From the NCBI RefSeq assembly GCF_910589235.1, contig NC_060977.1, positions 1,753,501 to 1,817,500 on the forward strand: DNA of 64,000 nucleotides, given 5' to 3'. The notes below the pieces were generated by a model. It had not been told where the DNA came from. It saw nothing but the letters and a program-made list of their open reading frames with translations, and did no database searches. Below, piece by piece: positions 1 to 11,547 of the stretch; positions within the stretch are counted from its first letter, which is position 1, and each line of letters opens with the position of its first letter. A program made the position numbers and the translations under genes. The DNA comes from Vespa crabro (Eukaryota > Arthropoda > Insecta > Hymenoptera > Vespidae).

Positions 1-86
1 TTTTTCATACAGACAGATAAATATATATGTAATTGTTTTATGCCAAATTGACTATTTTGGCTGAACTTCATATGATAATTATTGAT

Positions 87-750
87 TTAGTGGTACTTGT
101 AATTCTTGTGTGTCTCTGAAAAAAAAAAAGAAATTAAATCCCACATATTATCTAATTTTTTTTTTCAAAGATTCAAATAAATATCATTAATCATCAACTT
201 ACTAATTCTCTGATAATTTATTATATAGAAAAGTATTGATAATCCTACTGCCATTTGGAAAAAATGAGCTCCACCAGCACGTTCAGGAAATACATATTTA
301 TGTTGCCAACGCCAAAATGCTGTAAAAGGAGGAACATTCATTGATAATTAGCATATTTTACTTTTAGTACATAAAATCTTACACAGAAAGTTATATAATA
401 AGAATTAAAATCAGGATTATCTAATAAAAGAAAAAAAGATTTACCTCGAGAGCACGCTGATACTATAGCTTGAGGATGGAAATTTCTTCTACGAATCCAA
501 GCTCCAAATTCACCTATTTTAACGTCACCCAAAGGAGTATCAGCTGGAAAAATGTAATAAGATATATATATATGTGTGTGTGTGTGTGTGTATGTATGTG
601 TGTGAAATATATAATAAAATAGAATATACATGAAGGGTATATTAGACTTAATATATAAAAATGATATATACGTTTCCCATAGTAACGTGCTGGATCATAG
701 GGACCATGTTTTGCTCGATCATATTCAGCGGGATAATCTCCAAAACCCAT
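87..750 (-). CDS. ATPsynF: ATP synthase subunit f, mitochondrial
   Basis: Four exons: 672-750, 445-543, 203-319 and 87-115. They total 324 bases, giving 107 residues plus stop, which is the usual length for insect subunit f. The protein opens MGFGDYPAEYDRAKHGPYDP, has the GEFGAWIRRRN and RAFWRWQHKYVFP blocks, one membrane segment (about residues 75-92) and the family ending KNYKYH. Subunit f is a small inner-membrane part of the Fo stalk/dimer interface of mitochondrial ATP synthase. All junctions are GT/AG and phases agree. The last exon has only 29 coding bases; it is supported because it restores the conserved KNYKYH end. The start is the first ATG of the conserved N-terminus. Identity is very likely; the tiny last exon is slightly less sure. 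Confidence 0.95.
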
Positions 751-1196
751 GATGAATCGTTGAAAGAATATTTCGATTGAAGATTCAATTCCTCCTAATG
801 CAACTACTAAGTAACCAGCATATTACTTATTTTCATGGAATATATGATCTCTAGAAGTATAACTTCAGTCCAATAATTTTCGTTATCCTATTGGTGGATA
901 CTAATAGCCTATCAAAACGCTGCAGATTAGACAGTTCAAACATTTTTTTTTCTTTTTCGTTGTAAATATTAATATTAATTTATAATAATTTTTTAATCAT
1001 CTAAAATTTAATCCATAATTCGTAATTAACATTAAATGATAAAATTAAATAATAAAATATAGTTAGAAATTAAATTAAGATAAAAAACGTTTTGGGAGTT
1101 GATGATTTTTATTATAAGAGGATTATAAGAGAATAGGGCATAAAAAGTAATAATAAATGTTCAGTTTACGTAGATTTTATTATACTATATTTTAAT
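751..1196. other. Spacer: upstream of ATPsynF, downstream of the phosphatase gene
   Basis: 446 bases between two minus-strand genes. The part next to 750 should hold the 5' leader and promoter of ATPsynF; the part next to 1197 should hold the 3' end of the phosphatase gene. AT-rich, with no coding exon seen. There is a TTTATT (AATAAA on the minus strand) near 1176, close to where the phosphatase transcript would end. Confidence 0.5.
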
Positions 1197-1916
1197 TTAT
1201 TCTTGTAAATTATTTAAAATGTCAGATCCTTTGGACCAAGGAATAATTGTTGCTTTTACTTTACAGCTCTCATTATTTTTATATTCATTTAATTTTTTTA
1301 AAAGCGGATAATTCATTCTGGGAAATGCTAAATCATTTTCTGATAAACGCAATACCGGACAGAGATCATTCTTTCCATCTCCGACATATGCAATTCTCTT
1401 AAAATGAATTCCTGCCTCTAATCTTTCCTTAATGTAATTTTCTAATATATGACCTTTACATAAATTGATCATGCTTAGTTTACAAAAATCTTGAACATGA
1501 TACATCTTTATCTTTATCATACCATCGTCAGAAATGTGCGCAGGATTTGTAAATACTTTAGTAATTAAATTATCCAATTTTCTACTCTTCAACCACATAT
1601 CTATTAATAATGAATTGGAATCACTGATAATAATTATTTCATATCCAAGAGAATGTAATAATTTTAAAAGAACATCGAATCCTGGACTTGGTGATATATT
1701 GATAATAGATGCTTCTATTTCTTGTAATCCAATTGAATTCTGATGAAGTAATTCAAATATTTTGTTCATATATAAAGTCCATCCATCTGTACGATATAAA
1801 TTTTGTACCTCATCAGTTAATTGATCTTTTGGTAATAAGTCACGAACCACAAAATCAGTATTATCATCAACAATTGTATGATCGAAATCAAATGCAATTA
1901 GTGTAGGCAAATCCAT
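1197..1916 (-). CDS. PHOSPHO1/PHOSPHO2-type HAD phosphatase (pyridoxal phosphate phosphatase-like)
   Basis: Single uninterrupted exon of 239 residues, matching the usual length of PHOSPHO2 (about 240). HAD motif I is FDFDHTIVDD with nucleophile Asp10 and acid/base Asp12. Motif II is the Ser in IIIISDSNS (residue 98). A candidate catalytic Lys lies in CKG (residue 154). Motif III is GDGKNDLCP (residues 179-187) with the Mg-binding Asp pair. The family hydrolyses small phosphate esters: phosphoethanolamine or phosphocholine for PHOSPHO1, pyridoxal 5'-phosphate for PHOSPHO2. No signal peptide, so probably cytosolic. The start Met lies just before the conserved LIAFDFDHT strand. Which substrate the insect enzyme prefers cannot be told from sequence. 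All HAD catalytic residues appear intact. Confidence 0.9.
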   Translation of the reverse strand: MDLPTLIAFDFDHTIVDDNTDFVVRDLLPKDQLTDEVQNLYRTDGWTLYMNKIFELLHQNSIGLQEIEASIINISPSPGFDVLLKLLHSLGYEIIIISDSNSLLIDMWLKSRKLDNLITKVFTNPAHISDDGMIKIKMYHVQDFCKLSMINLCKGHILENYIKERLEAGIHFKRIAYVGDGKNDLCPVLRLSENDLAFPRMNYPLLKKLNEYKNNESCKVKATIIPWSKGSDILNNLQE

Positions 1917-3322
1917 CTATGAAAAAGTTAACCCTTATTAACCCTTTTAAATCTTATTAATTTATATTGAATTATGTCTTAATAAACAATTGATACTGCG
2001 GTTATAATTATGTATACATCACTATAAAAATTTGTAGTGATTATCGGATGATGTAAAAAGAGTAATTCATATTTAAAATTATTATAATCGTTTTCTTTTA
2101 TTTCTTCTCAAATGAAAAATGTTTCTATCATTAATTTTTCACTTTTCTTCATATAATTAACAAACGTATTTAATTGTCTATATGTATGTACCTTTTCAAT
2201 TGATACGTTCAAATAAAATATTTTCTTTTAATAGTTTCCTTTATATATTTAATATCTAGGAATGATTAAAGATAAAGAATGACAAATGTGACATTTAACC
2301 TCTACGCATCACAGATCTGAAGCAACTGGAAGGAAAGTACTTAAAGCGGTTTATTCATCCCTTCTTCTATAATGGTTTACGCGAAGAATGAGAACAAGCG
2401 TAATTCTTGACCGATTTTGATGAACAAGATCACATTTTAAAGACAATGGTTTAATCTAAAACTCTGCTTTTTTTAATTTTAGAAAAAGCTTTATTTTCTT
2501 TGAAAAAAATCGTAATAAAAAATTGTACTTTTCGAAAATGCACAAATAAAAAGCTTTTTTAAAAATTCGAAAAAGCAAAATTTTAGATTAAACCTTAGTC
2601 TTTAAATTGAAACCTTGTTTATAAAAATTGGTTAAGAATTACGCCTATTCTCATTGTTGGCGTAAATGTTGTTTTCAACATTTTATGCGAAAAAAAAGTT
2701 TTGTACTGTGGCGCCCCTTAAAATTTGTGGCAAAAAAGAAAAGAAGATCACACGTGAGAAACTTATAATAATCTTGATTTAAAATTGAAATACTTATAAA
2801 ATTTTTATCTCAGGATTGTTGGCCTTATGAAATATAAATACGCTATATAAAGGCCCTTTTTCTTAACATTATCGATTGCCAAGTTAGTTTTCATATTTCT
2901 CATATTTCTCCTTTTTCTCTCTTCTTTTTCGGGGATCATCAAGGGATCATCGAGCGATATTCAATATGTCCACCTTGAATCGTTTCGAATTCTTTCGTGC
3001 GCGCACGTTTCATCTATCTTCTCTTTTTTTTATTTTCTCCTCTTCTTCTTCTCCAGTTTGATTCGAGGAATAGATTCATCTGCGTTCGGAATAATCCAAT
3101 GTATCGTCGAATGGTTCGATTCATAATCGATTTTTACGCAACAATAACGTAATCTTTCGATCACTGCAAGACATTTGCAGTTCATATTTTGTCCGTATCT
3201 GTCGCTGATGTGGCATATGAAAGGTTTATTTAGTTTTTAGTTAACTAAGGTTATGGTCTTAATCGTAACAACGAAATTGGATGAAATTGTGAAACATTTT
3301 AAGAGTATTTTATAAGTTAAAT
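1917..3322. promoter_or_regulatory. Divergent intergenic region between the phosphatase gene and MED6
   Basis: 1.4 kb separating two divergent genes, so it should contain both promoters. The stretch around 2900-3200 has more CG dinucleotides (GCGCGCACG near 3000, TCGATCACTGCAAG near 3158) than its surroundings, typical of an insect promoter or 5' leader, and lies just upstream of MED6. The middle holds the foldback element listed separately. No coding exon seen. Confidence 0.45.
2376..2667. repeat. Long imperfect inverted repeat (foldback/MITE-like element)
   Basis: The left arm, about 2376-2491, reads as an imperfect reverse complement of the right arm, about 2550-2667. Matching pieces include GAATGAGAA near 2386 with TTCTCATTG near 2648, GCGTAATTCTT near 2399 with AAGAATTACGC near 2634, and GGTTTAATCTAAAA near 2448 with TTTTAGATTAAACC near 2580. 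The arms are separated by roughly 60 bases, so nearly the whole element could fold into one hairpin. This is the architecture of a non-autonomous DNA transposon or foldback element. No transposase is encoded. Target-site duplications were not clear by eye. Confidence 0.7.
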
Positions 3323-4523
3323 ATGATATCTGGAAGATCTGCGGTCACAGGTATTTATTTATTTATATAAATATATTAATATTTCTTTCTAATATATCAT
3401 TTCCTTTAATTTGTATTAAACTTATTGGTTATAACCTATAAACCTATATAGATGTTGAATATATGTGATTCTTTTTATTTATTTAAATAAATCAAATGTA
3501 CATACGAATTCGTAAATTATTACAAAGTATTTATAATGTTTCAATAAAAATTTCTTTTATAGAAAATCCTTTGGGATTTTCTTGGCATGATAGTGCCTGG
3601 ATCCCTGTACTTAATCCAAGTAATATAATGGATTATTTTTCTGAACGAAGTAATCCATTTTATGATAGGACATGTAATAACGAAATTGTAAAAATGCAAC
3701 GTCTAAGTCCTGATCAATTAACGTAAGAATGTAATTTAAATTAGATTTCATTTATAGCATAATATATATAGCATAATATATATATATATATATATAAGGT
3801 TAATAAATTAACTATATGAAAGAAATTATTAATAATTTTTTCAGGAATATGACAGGCTTGGAATATATTCTTCTACACGTTCAAGAACCTATTTTGTATG
3901 TAATTAGAAAACAGCATCGTCATTCTCCTACTTTGGCTGCACCACTTGCAGATTATTATATCATTGCAGGTGTTGTTTATCAAGCTCCAGATTTAGCATC
4001 AATCGTTAGTTCTAAATTGGTAGGCATTGGTAGGAAAAAAATAGAAAATATTTTTTCTATATAATATTCTTTTCTTTAATATATTGCGGTTGCTTCGATA
4101 CAGCTTTCCACAGTTCATCATTTACAATCTGCATTTGAGGAAGCTAGTTCATGTTCCCGTTATCATCCTAGTAAAGGATATTATTGGGATTTTAAAAACG
4201 GAAAATCTATTACTGCTAAGAAAGAAACACCGGTACGTGAAGAACCAAGTTCCTTATTTCAACGTCAAAGAGTAGATATGTTACTTGGAGAACTTACACG
4301 TAAATTTCCTTTACCTGTACCAAAACCAGCACATCAGGCAACAGAAACTAGTAAGGATTAATTAATCGAAGCATTATTCAGATAATGATCTGTAAAAAAA
4401 CAATTTACAATTTTATAATTCCTTATTATTTACCATTTTGTAGCTACCGATATTAAACAAGAAGTGAAGGTTGAAAAAAAAGATATGAAACCACCACCAG
4501 AAAAGAAACCAAGAGTAAATTAA
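3323..4523 (+). CDS. MED6: Mediator of RNA polymerase II transcription subunit 6
   Basis: Five exons: 3323-3350, 3563-3722, 3845-4019, 4104-4350 and 4444-4523. They total 690 bases, 229 residues plus stop, close to the human protein (about 246). Conserved blocks are GFSWHDSAWIPVLN, DYFSERSNPFYDRTCNNE, GLEYILLHVQEPIL, PLADYYIIAGVVYQAPDL, YHPSKGYYWDFK and EEPSSLFQRQRVD. MED6 is a head-module subunit of Mediator and contacts RNA polymerase II in the nucleus. The C-terminal tail is short and Lys-rich (KPPPEKKPRVN), consistent with a nuclear protein. Exon 1 codes only nine residues plus one base; it was chosen because its GT donor joins in phase to give AVTENPLGFSW. Identity is clear; only the tiny first exon could be contested. 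Confidence 0.96.
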
Positions 4524-4890
4524 AGAGAATATTTTTTTGTAAATCTAAAAGATATTTATACCATTATGTGATATGTAAAAATTATGTAAGTAGTTTTTTT
4601 TTTTTTAAATATGAATATATATAATGATAATTTATACTCATAAGTGAAAGAAAATAATTTTATAAGGAATAATTGTCATACAAATATGTATAAATGTATG
4701 ACAGAATAAGAATAAAAAGAGATTTACATTTAATTGTATAAATACATATTTAAATGTAGGGTAAAATAATTTAATGTATTTTTGTAATTGATATTAAAAA
4801 TGTGCCATTATATAATTTTAATGGAACTGTGTAAAAAAAGTTTTTGTTAATATTTTCAGTCTTTATTTAAATTGTCGCGTTTTGTCATGG

Positions 4891-4926
<36 letters not shown>

Positions 4927-5155
4927 GAGAAATAAATACCATAGGGGCCCTTACGCAATGGCTCATTTTACATTTAATTTCATACGGCACTGTGTTAATA
5001 TTATTTCGTCATTAGATAATTGCGCGCATGCGTAGGAATTAATTTATAATATAAAAAATGTATTTACGTTTTTGATAGATCTCACATAGAAATGTATTAG
5101 TCCAATATATTATTTTAAATTATTAGAAATAGTTTTTGGTATAATAGAGCGAAGG
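4524..5155. other. Spacer after MED6 with a 32-base A run
   Basis: Holds the MED6 3' UTR, a pure A run of about 32 bases near 4891-4922, an AATAAA just after it (about 4931), and the putative promoter/leader of the next plus-strand gene, including GCGCGCATGCG near 5020. No coding exon seen. Confidence 0.45.
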
Positions 5156-5918
5156 ATGTGCGACGATAACGTGTGCGATGATTGTTTAGAAACTGAATTT
5201 ATCACGGATTTGCAACATAAAAAGTGTAAAGTGATACAACTTGTACGAAGACAAATGCATAAGTTCGAGGATACGCAAGTATGATTTGTTTTTTTTTTTG
5301 TATCTATACTATCTATATACATCGATTAATTAACAAAAAATAAGGAAGGGTAAATATTTGAAATAATTTCAAAATTATATTCTCTCATAACCTTTGACGA
5401 AATTAATTTCGATATAAAAAAAAAGAAAAGAAAAAAAAAAGATATTCGATTGATGCTTTGAGCTAATACAAATATAAATGCTATAAGATAATTACATTTT
5501 TTCGTACTAATGATAAATAATATAATACTATTATATATAAGTAATATGTTAATATTACTTACGAATCAAGTGCCATATATTGTATATTCAACAGATTTTA
5601 CCGATTGTAAATATCACGCAAGAAAAAATGATTCGGTGTAGAATGGAAGATCAATCATTTAGCGAAGAATTCAATCGAACGGAAAAAATGCCTGTGTCCT
5701 TATGTCATACGATTTCCCAAACATTGATTTCATCTCAAACCTGGATGGAATACATTTGTTCTCGTTTATCTAGCAGATTTATTTTAGCAACATTGTTTAT
5801 TGGTACCTTGTTGTTGCTTATAATCTGCAGCAGTTTTCTTAAAGCATTTCTTTGCGGCAACAATCGATTCTATTTAACATTATGTAGATATTTTTATACT
5901 AAACGTACAGTATTTTGA
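5156..5918 (+). CDS. Unrecognised small membrane protein, 148 residues
   Basis: Two exons, 5156-5278 and 5595-5918, join in phase 0 (CAA before GTATGA; acceptor AACAG) to give 148 residues. I do not recognise the family. The N-terminus is Cys/Asp-rich (MCDDNVCDDCLE; Cys at 2, 7 and 10), followed by a charged region with a KKCKVIQLVRRQ stretch. Near the C-terminus is one hydrophobic segment (about 103-126) followed by a basic tail (RYFYTKRTVF). There is no N-terminal signal peptide. By inference it could be a single-pass protein with a cytosolic N-terminus, close to a tail-anchored layout. The uninterrupted 108-codon second exon, good splice sites and Cys clustering support a real gene, but no homologue could be checked. 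Confidence 0.6.
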
Positions 5919-6722
5919 ACGTATTGAATGTTTTTGCCAATTCAGAGTTAACATCGCAGCAGATCTTTAAAGACAAGACTAATTTATATTATCACATATG
6001 TGTTTTATAAAACATCCAAAAAATCTCAGATCTATTATCTTTTTCTTTGTATATGTATGTTTCTTTGTAATTTTTTATTATTTCTTTTTTATTTTTTTTT
6101 TTGAATTTTTTAAAAATTCTTTTTTTAATTTTTTTTTATTTTTTTTTTATTTTTTTTATTTTTTTTTATTTTTTTTTTTGATCTGGATATAAAGATTATA
6201 GTATTCTAATGACAATACCAATCTTTTACATCTTTTTTATCCAATATTATTACGTCACTTTGTCTTCGTATTATAATAGGTATCATATCGTATAAATCGT
6301 ATTATCACAATATGTACAAAAGATATTATTATTATCAATTTTAACAATGAAATAAGAGTCAAGAAGATTTTCGTTGTAACTTAAAGTTCGTTTTAAATAT
6401 TCGTTGTGCATTCCAAATAATATAAAAAATTCAAATAATCATTGAATACTAAAATAATAAAAGACTTGCAAGACTTGACACAAAATATATTAGACTTGGA
6501 ATAATACATCACGTGTAGCGTTTAGTTAAATTATGCGATTAGTCATTTTGATGTTCTTCATTAATTATTTCAATATCCACAAATCGCTTTGTAATTCATT
6601 TCATTAGAAGATATCTTTTTCGCGATTCGATGACATGTGATTCCTCGTCAATATGTTTGAATGATTCTTTAGGCTATGAAATTGGCCATCTTGATATGTT
6701 TGTCCCATCTATCTGAAAGATT
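5919..6722. other. Convergent 3' region with T-rich low-complexity tract
   Basis: Lies between the 3' ends of the plus-strand small membrane protein gene and the minus-strand sidestep-family gene. About 6070-6180 is nearly pure T with scattered A. An ORF through it codes only a Phe/Tyr run and is not believable. The rest should be the 3' UTRs of the two genes. Confidence 0.5.
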
Positions 6723-9700
6723 TTACACACAACTTTCTGGACCAGGTATAGAATTTGCAATAATAATTTCTTTCATCAAGTTACGATCTGCTTTAAAACT
6801 GATCGGTTCCCAGGGTCTTGTGGAAAATGGATTTAACTGTAATAAAAAAATTGAAAAGCTTTGACATGATCGACAACAATAATAAAATGAAGTATATAAA
6901 AATCTTTATAAAACAATATATCTAAAGTTTCAATTTTTGTTTAAGTATAAGTTATACACAATTCAAACAAATATTCGTCTACTAATACTTACGTTACATC
7001 TGTTTGTTTGAAGGCCTTGTTTGTGAATATCGTATGGCGCAAACAATGTGTCTGGTCTTACTGGTAAAAATAATTGTGGTTCACGTTTCATTTTTTCTTG
7101 ATCTATATAAAAAATTTGTCTTAATTATGAACAATACAAATAGAATATTATCTTTGACAAGAAAATGTCAATTTACAATGATTTTACCTTGTGGTGATTG
7201 TATAATATCAGGTTGTTTATTAAGTGCATAATCAGTAACCTGTTTTAAAGTGTATTCAACAAAATAGGTATGGTCCCCATGAGTAACATCAAGCATTGAG
7301 TTATTTCTCGAATCTGGGGGAGTTATAATCGGTTGTTTCATGTATGGCTCAATGTGTGCTGGTGATGTGCTACCTCGACGTCGGTATACCATCACCATTA
7401 CAAAAAGTACTGCTATTAGACAAGCCATTAGACATCCGATAAGTACTAAAATTAATGGAATCATACTAACTCCACTATCTAAAAAAGAATTCGTTACCCA
7501 AAAATGAATAAATTCATTTCGATGAAAGATTCGAATTATACAAATTTTTTTATTTTATTTTCTATATTAAATATACCTGTATGTTTTTCCGAATCTCTTA
7601 ACATAATATCTTCCAATAAAAACACTTCACTTCGACCTTTAGCATTTACAGCATATGCAACTAAATAAAAGTGTGTCGCAGGTAATAGATCTGCAACTGC
7701 TATTCGAAATATTGGAAGGTCGATAGATATGCTAGACACATTGAGGCGTAAGTAACCAGATGGTACTTCGTAAGCCTCCAAACGAAATTCTTGAGGAAGT
7801 CCACCATTATATCCTGGTACACATTCGACTTCTAATATCTCTGAACTTTGATTTAACGATGCTTTTATAGTACAATTGTTTAAAGGACTTGGCTTCGCTA
7901 TAACATAACGATCAACGATATTCATAAAAATCAATCTTTTAGAATATCACATTATCCGTATTACCTGCAGGAATGACATGATACGTGCATGGTGTTTCTT
8001 GTTTACCAATCGCATTCCTACCCCAACATGTTAAAGCTCCATAATCTCTTTCAGAAACTGGTGTATAAATCAGTTCGCTCATGGTACCATTGTTGCTATC
8101 TAATTTTGCAGGGGCTACTTCAAAATTTTCACCGCTATTATTAAATTCCCAAACAAAATCTACTTCGTTAGGATCCGCATCTACTTCGCATCGAACCTTT
8201 ACTGATTCTTCCAATGATGCTCCAATAACTGTAGGATTTGTTTTACAAACAGGTGCGACTGTAAAATCCAACCCCCCCAAAAAAAAATTATACATGTATA
8301 TGAATTAAATGCAAAAGTTTTTAGATTGAAACTTTGATATTTGTTTACTTACATTGTATTCGTAAAGGAACAACAGGGCTTGTAGTTTCTCCACGATCAT
8401 TACTGGCAAGGCACGTATAATTCCCTGCATTATCACGTCCTATACTTTGAAGTACTAGACTCTGTGTACTCATTATTATTCCAGCCGAATAATTTTGAGT
8501 TAATACTGCACCCTAATAAGAATTATAATCAAAATAAGTATTCTCAAAAACATTAATTGGCAAACAAAATTTAGATTTTTTTTTTCCAAATCATTTTAGC
8601 ATTTATAAATATTCCATTATTTTTTTACATTATGTCTCCATGTTATTTTATGATGTTCTGGATTGGCTCGAACTTTGCATTCAAAGTAAACGTCATCACC
8701 TTCTTTTATATTTTCTGCTTTCAATGTACTTCCCAGATGTAACTGAACTTTTGGTGGAACTGTAAATAATTGTTATTGATATTAATTATATAAAGGGAAA
8801 TCCATATAATGAGGCTTGTTTAAATATACTTACAAACAACATTTAATTGGAAAAAATCTTCTAAATATGCACTAGGTAATTCAGGATTTTCACCTCGACA
8901 TTTGAGAATTTGAGAATTGTCATCTGGTATGGGACTGAATATTAACGTACTTAACACTACCGAAGAGTTACCATCGTCCAATATCTATTCAATTTACATT
9001 TTAATAAATTAATAGATATTATTTATAATATTGGATAAATGTAATAAGAAGTATTATATATAATAAAAAAAAAAAAAAAATAAATAAAAAAGAATTATTG
9101 ACCTTGGCTTTCCGAAAGGGAATGTTTCCTTTCAACCATGTAACTCTTGCTCGAGGATGTGATCCCGCAGTTTCACAGCCTATAGAGTAATTCTTGTCTG
9201 TTTCTAGGACTGATAGTTTTGACAATATTTTTACAGACAGAGGCTTTACTGGAAAAAAAAAAAAAAAATAAATATAATTATCGTTTATTATTTTCGTATG
9301 AATTATATTTATTGAGTTGTTCAAAAAATTCCAGTGTTGTTTCTTACATATGTATTAGTATATACATATATAACGATATTAGAAATTATTGGAATTAGTG
9401 TATTTATTAAAAAGGAGATATTTTTTTTTTTTTAAATTAGTCATTCATTTTAATTTTATGTCTCTTATCGAAGATAGAAAACAATTCCGTCATGAATTTT
9501 TCGGTCAACTCAGTATTATTTGTGGATATTGAAAGACTTACAGTAAATATCTAAAAGGACGCTCTTTTCCAAAGGAGGTATCAGATTTGTGTTGGCAGCT
9601 CGACATTTGTACATGGTGTTACGATGTTCCCTTCGTAATTGAGGTACAGTCAATTTGCTAACAACAATATTTTGTCCTATTTCTTCTAATTTTCCATCTA

Positions 9701-11514
9701 CTTCCTTCTCGTTTACTAACCAGCTTACGATTGGAGTTGGTTTTCCTTTAAAAGAGGGATTATGGTCGATCTAGGGTTCCTTGTAAAGATATATTGTTAT
9801 CGTTTAATAATATAAAAAATAACAATGGAGTACCTCCTCTTACTTCACAGGAGAGACCAAATTCCATACCAACTTGAAAAGGACCAGCAGTCTTATCTAC
9901 TTCCACTCCAGAACTGTCGTAAATAAGAAGTTGATGTGGTGGAACTGTAAAAAAAAAAAAAAAAAAAAAAAAAAGGAAAAAAAATATTCTTCGTGATTTT
10001 CTTTACATAAAATATTATTTCATATCTTCTTTTTATGAATATCTTTTAAAATTGTGCCAGAAAAAAATATTTCAATGATCTTCTTCTTTGCACAAGAAAA
10101 TATTACATATCTTTTGTTAATGAATATCTTCCAAAATAATGTTAAAAAGAAAATATTAACACGAGTTTATTTCACATATCTTCTGTTTATATGAATTTTT
10201 TAATATATATATATATGTATTTTTTTTTTTTTAATTATGTATGTCTTACCAATAACTGTTAGATTCACTTGAAAGTTTCTCGTCGGTGATTTTTTGAAAT
10301 CGACTCGACACCTATATATTCCTTCGTCGTCCAATTGAACAGCTTCTAAAGATAGAGCAGCTGGTTTTGTGACTGTCACAAAATAAGCTCTGGGTCCTAC
10401 TGCATTGCTATCTGACCAATTTAGAGCTTTGTTGAAAGCTCTTCCTCGTACGTCAAAGCTACAAGAGTGAATAATTTTTTAAATATGAATTTATCGATTT
10501 TTACAAGTTTAGATATAGTTACCTGTATATCGGCTTCACTGCATAATCTCGGAACCATAGCACCATATAAACGCGATCTTCTCGCGTGGACGGTTCAATG
10601 TCACAAGGCAAGCTGGCGGTACGCCCAAGAACGGCGCTCACTTCGAAGGTTGCAACTAGAAAATTTAAATAAAACAATAATTAACAATTTATCGTATAAT
10701 TTACGTAGAGAAATTTTTATACGTTTTCAGATATAAAATATAATTTTCAAGTAGAAAAAAAAAAGAGCAATTCACAAGATGTTCAAGTGGAAGCAACACT
10801 TTTATGGTCGGGCATAAATTTGTAAATATATCTTGTTTTTCTTGAAAGCTGCAAGTATAAAAAAAAAAAAAAAGAAAAAATGTAAATAACAAATATTGAG
10901 TAGTTTATGCGGACAAAATTTAAATTATTTTTTAGTTGAAATGTAATCCTAAAGTACAAAAAGAGAGCAATTTCTGCCACTTAAGTGGAGGAACATTTTT
11001 ATGATCGGCCATAATTTGTGAATATCATGTTGAAAATTATAATTAAAAAAATTAAATAATTTATGTGGAATTAAATTTAAATGTTTTTAATTTGAAATGT
11101 AATTCTGAAGTAGAAAGAAAAGAGCAATGGAAGACAATTAAGTTGAAGTAACAATGTAAGACCAGGTCTAGTGGAAACTACTTTTATGATCGGCCATAAG
11201 CTTTGAATATTTCGTTTTTCTTGAAAAATGCAATTACAAAAATTAAATAAAAAATATAAACAACGAATATTTAAAAATTTAGGCAGAAATATTTAAACGT
11301 TTTTTTGTTTCAAAAGATAATTTTGAAGTAGAAAAAGTAGAGCAATATGAGATAGTTAAGTGAAAAAATGCTACTATGGTTATACGTAATTCGTGTGTAT
11401 TTTACTGTTCTGTAGATATTTCTCCAAATTTTAAATGGCGAACGATTGTTCGAAATAAAATTAGAATATAATATAATAGATATATCATTTTGTTCCGTGT
11501 ATATATATAATAAG

Positions 11515-11547
<33 letters not shown>

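Noticed and set aside
1534..1906. Two plus-strand frames over the phosphatase gene
   Set aside because: Antisense shadows of an intact HAD phosphatase.
4891..4922. 32-base A run after MED6 as a retroposed poly(A) tail
   Set aside because: No processed-gene sequence precedes it, MED6 retains its introns, and similar A runs occur throughout the window.
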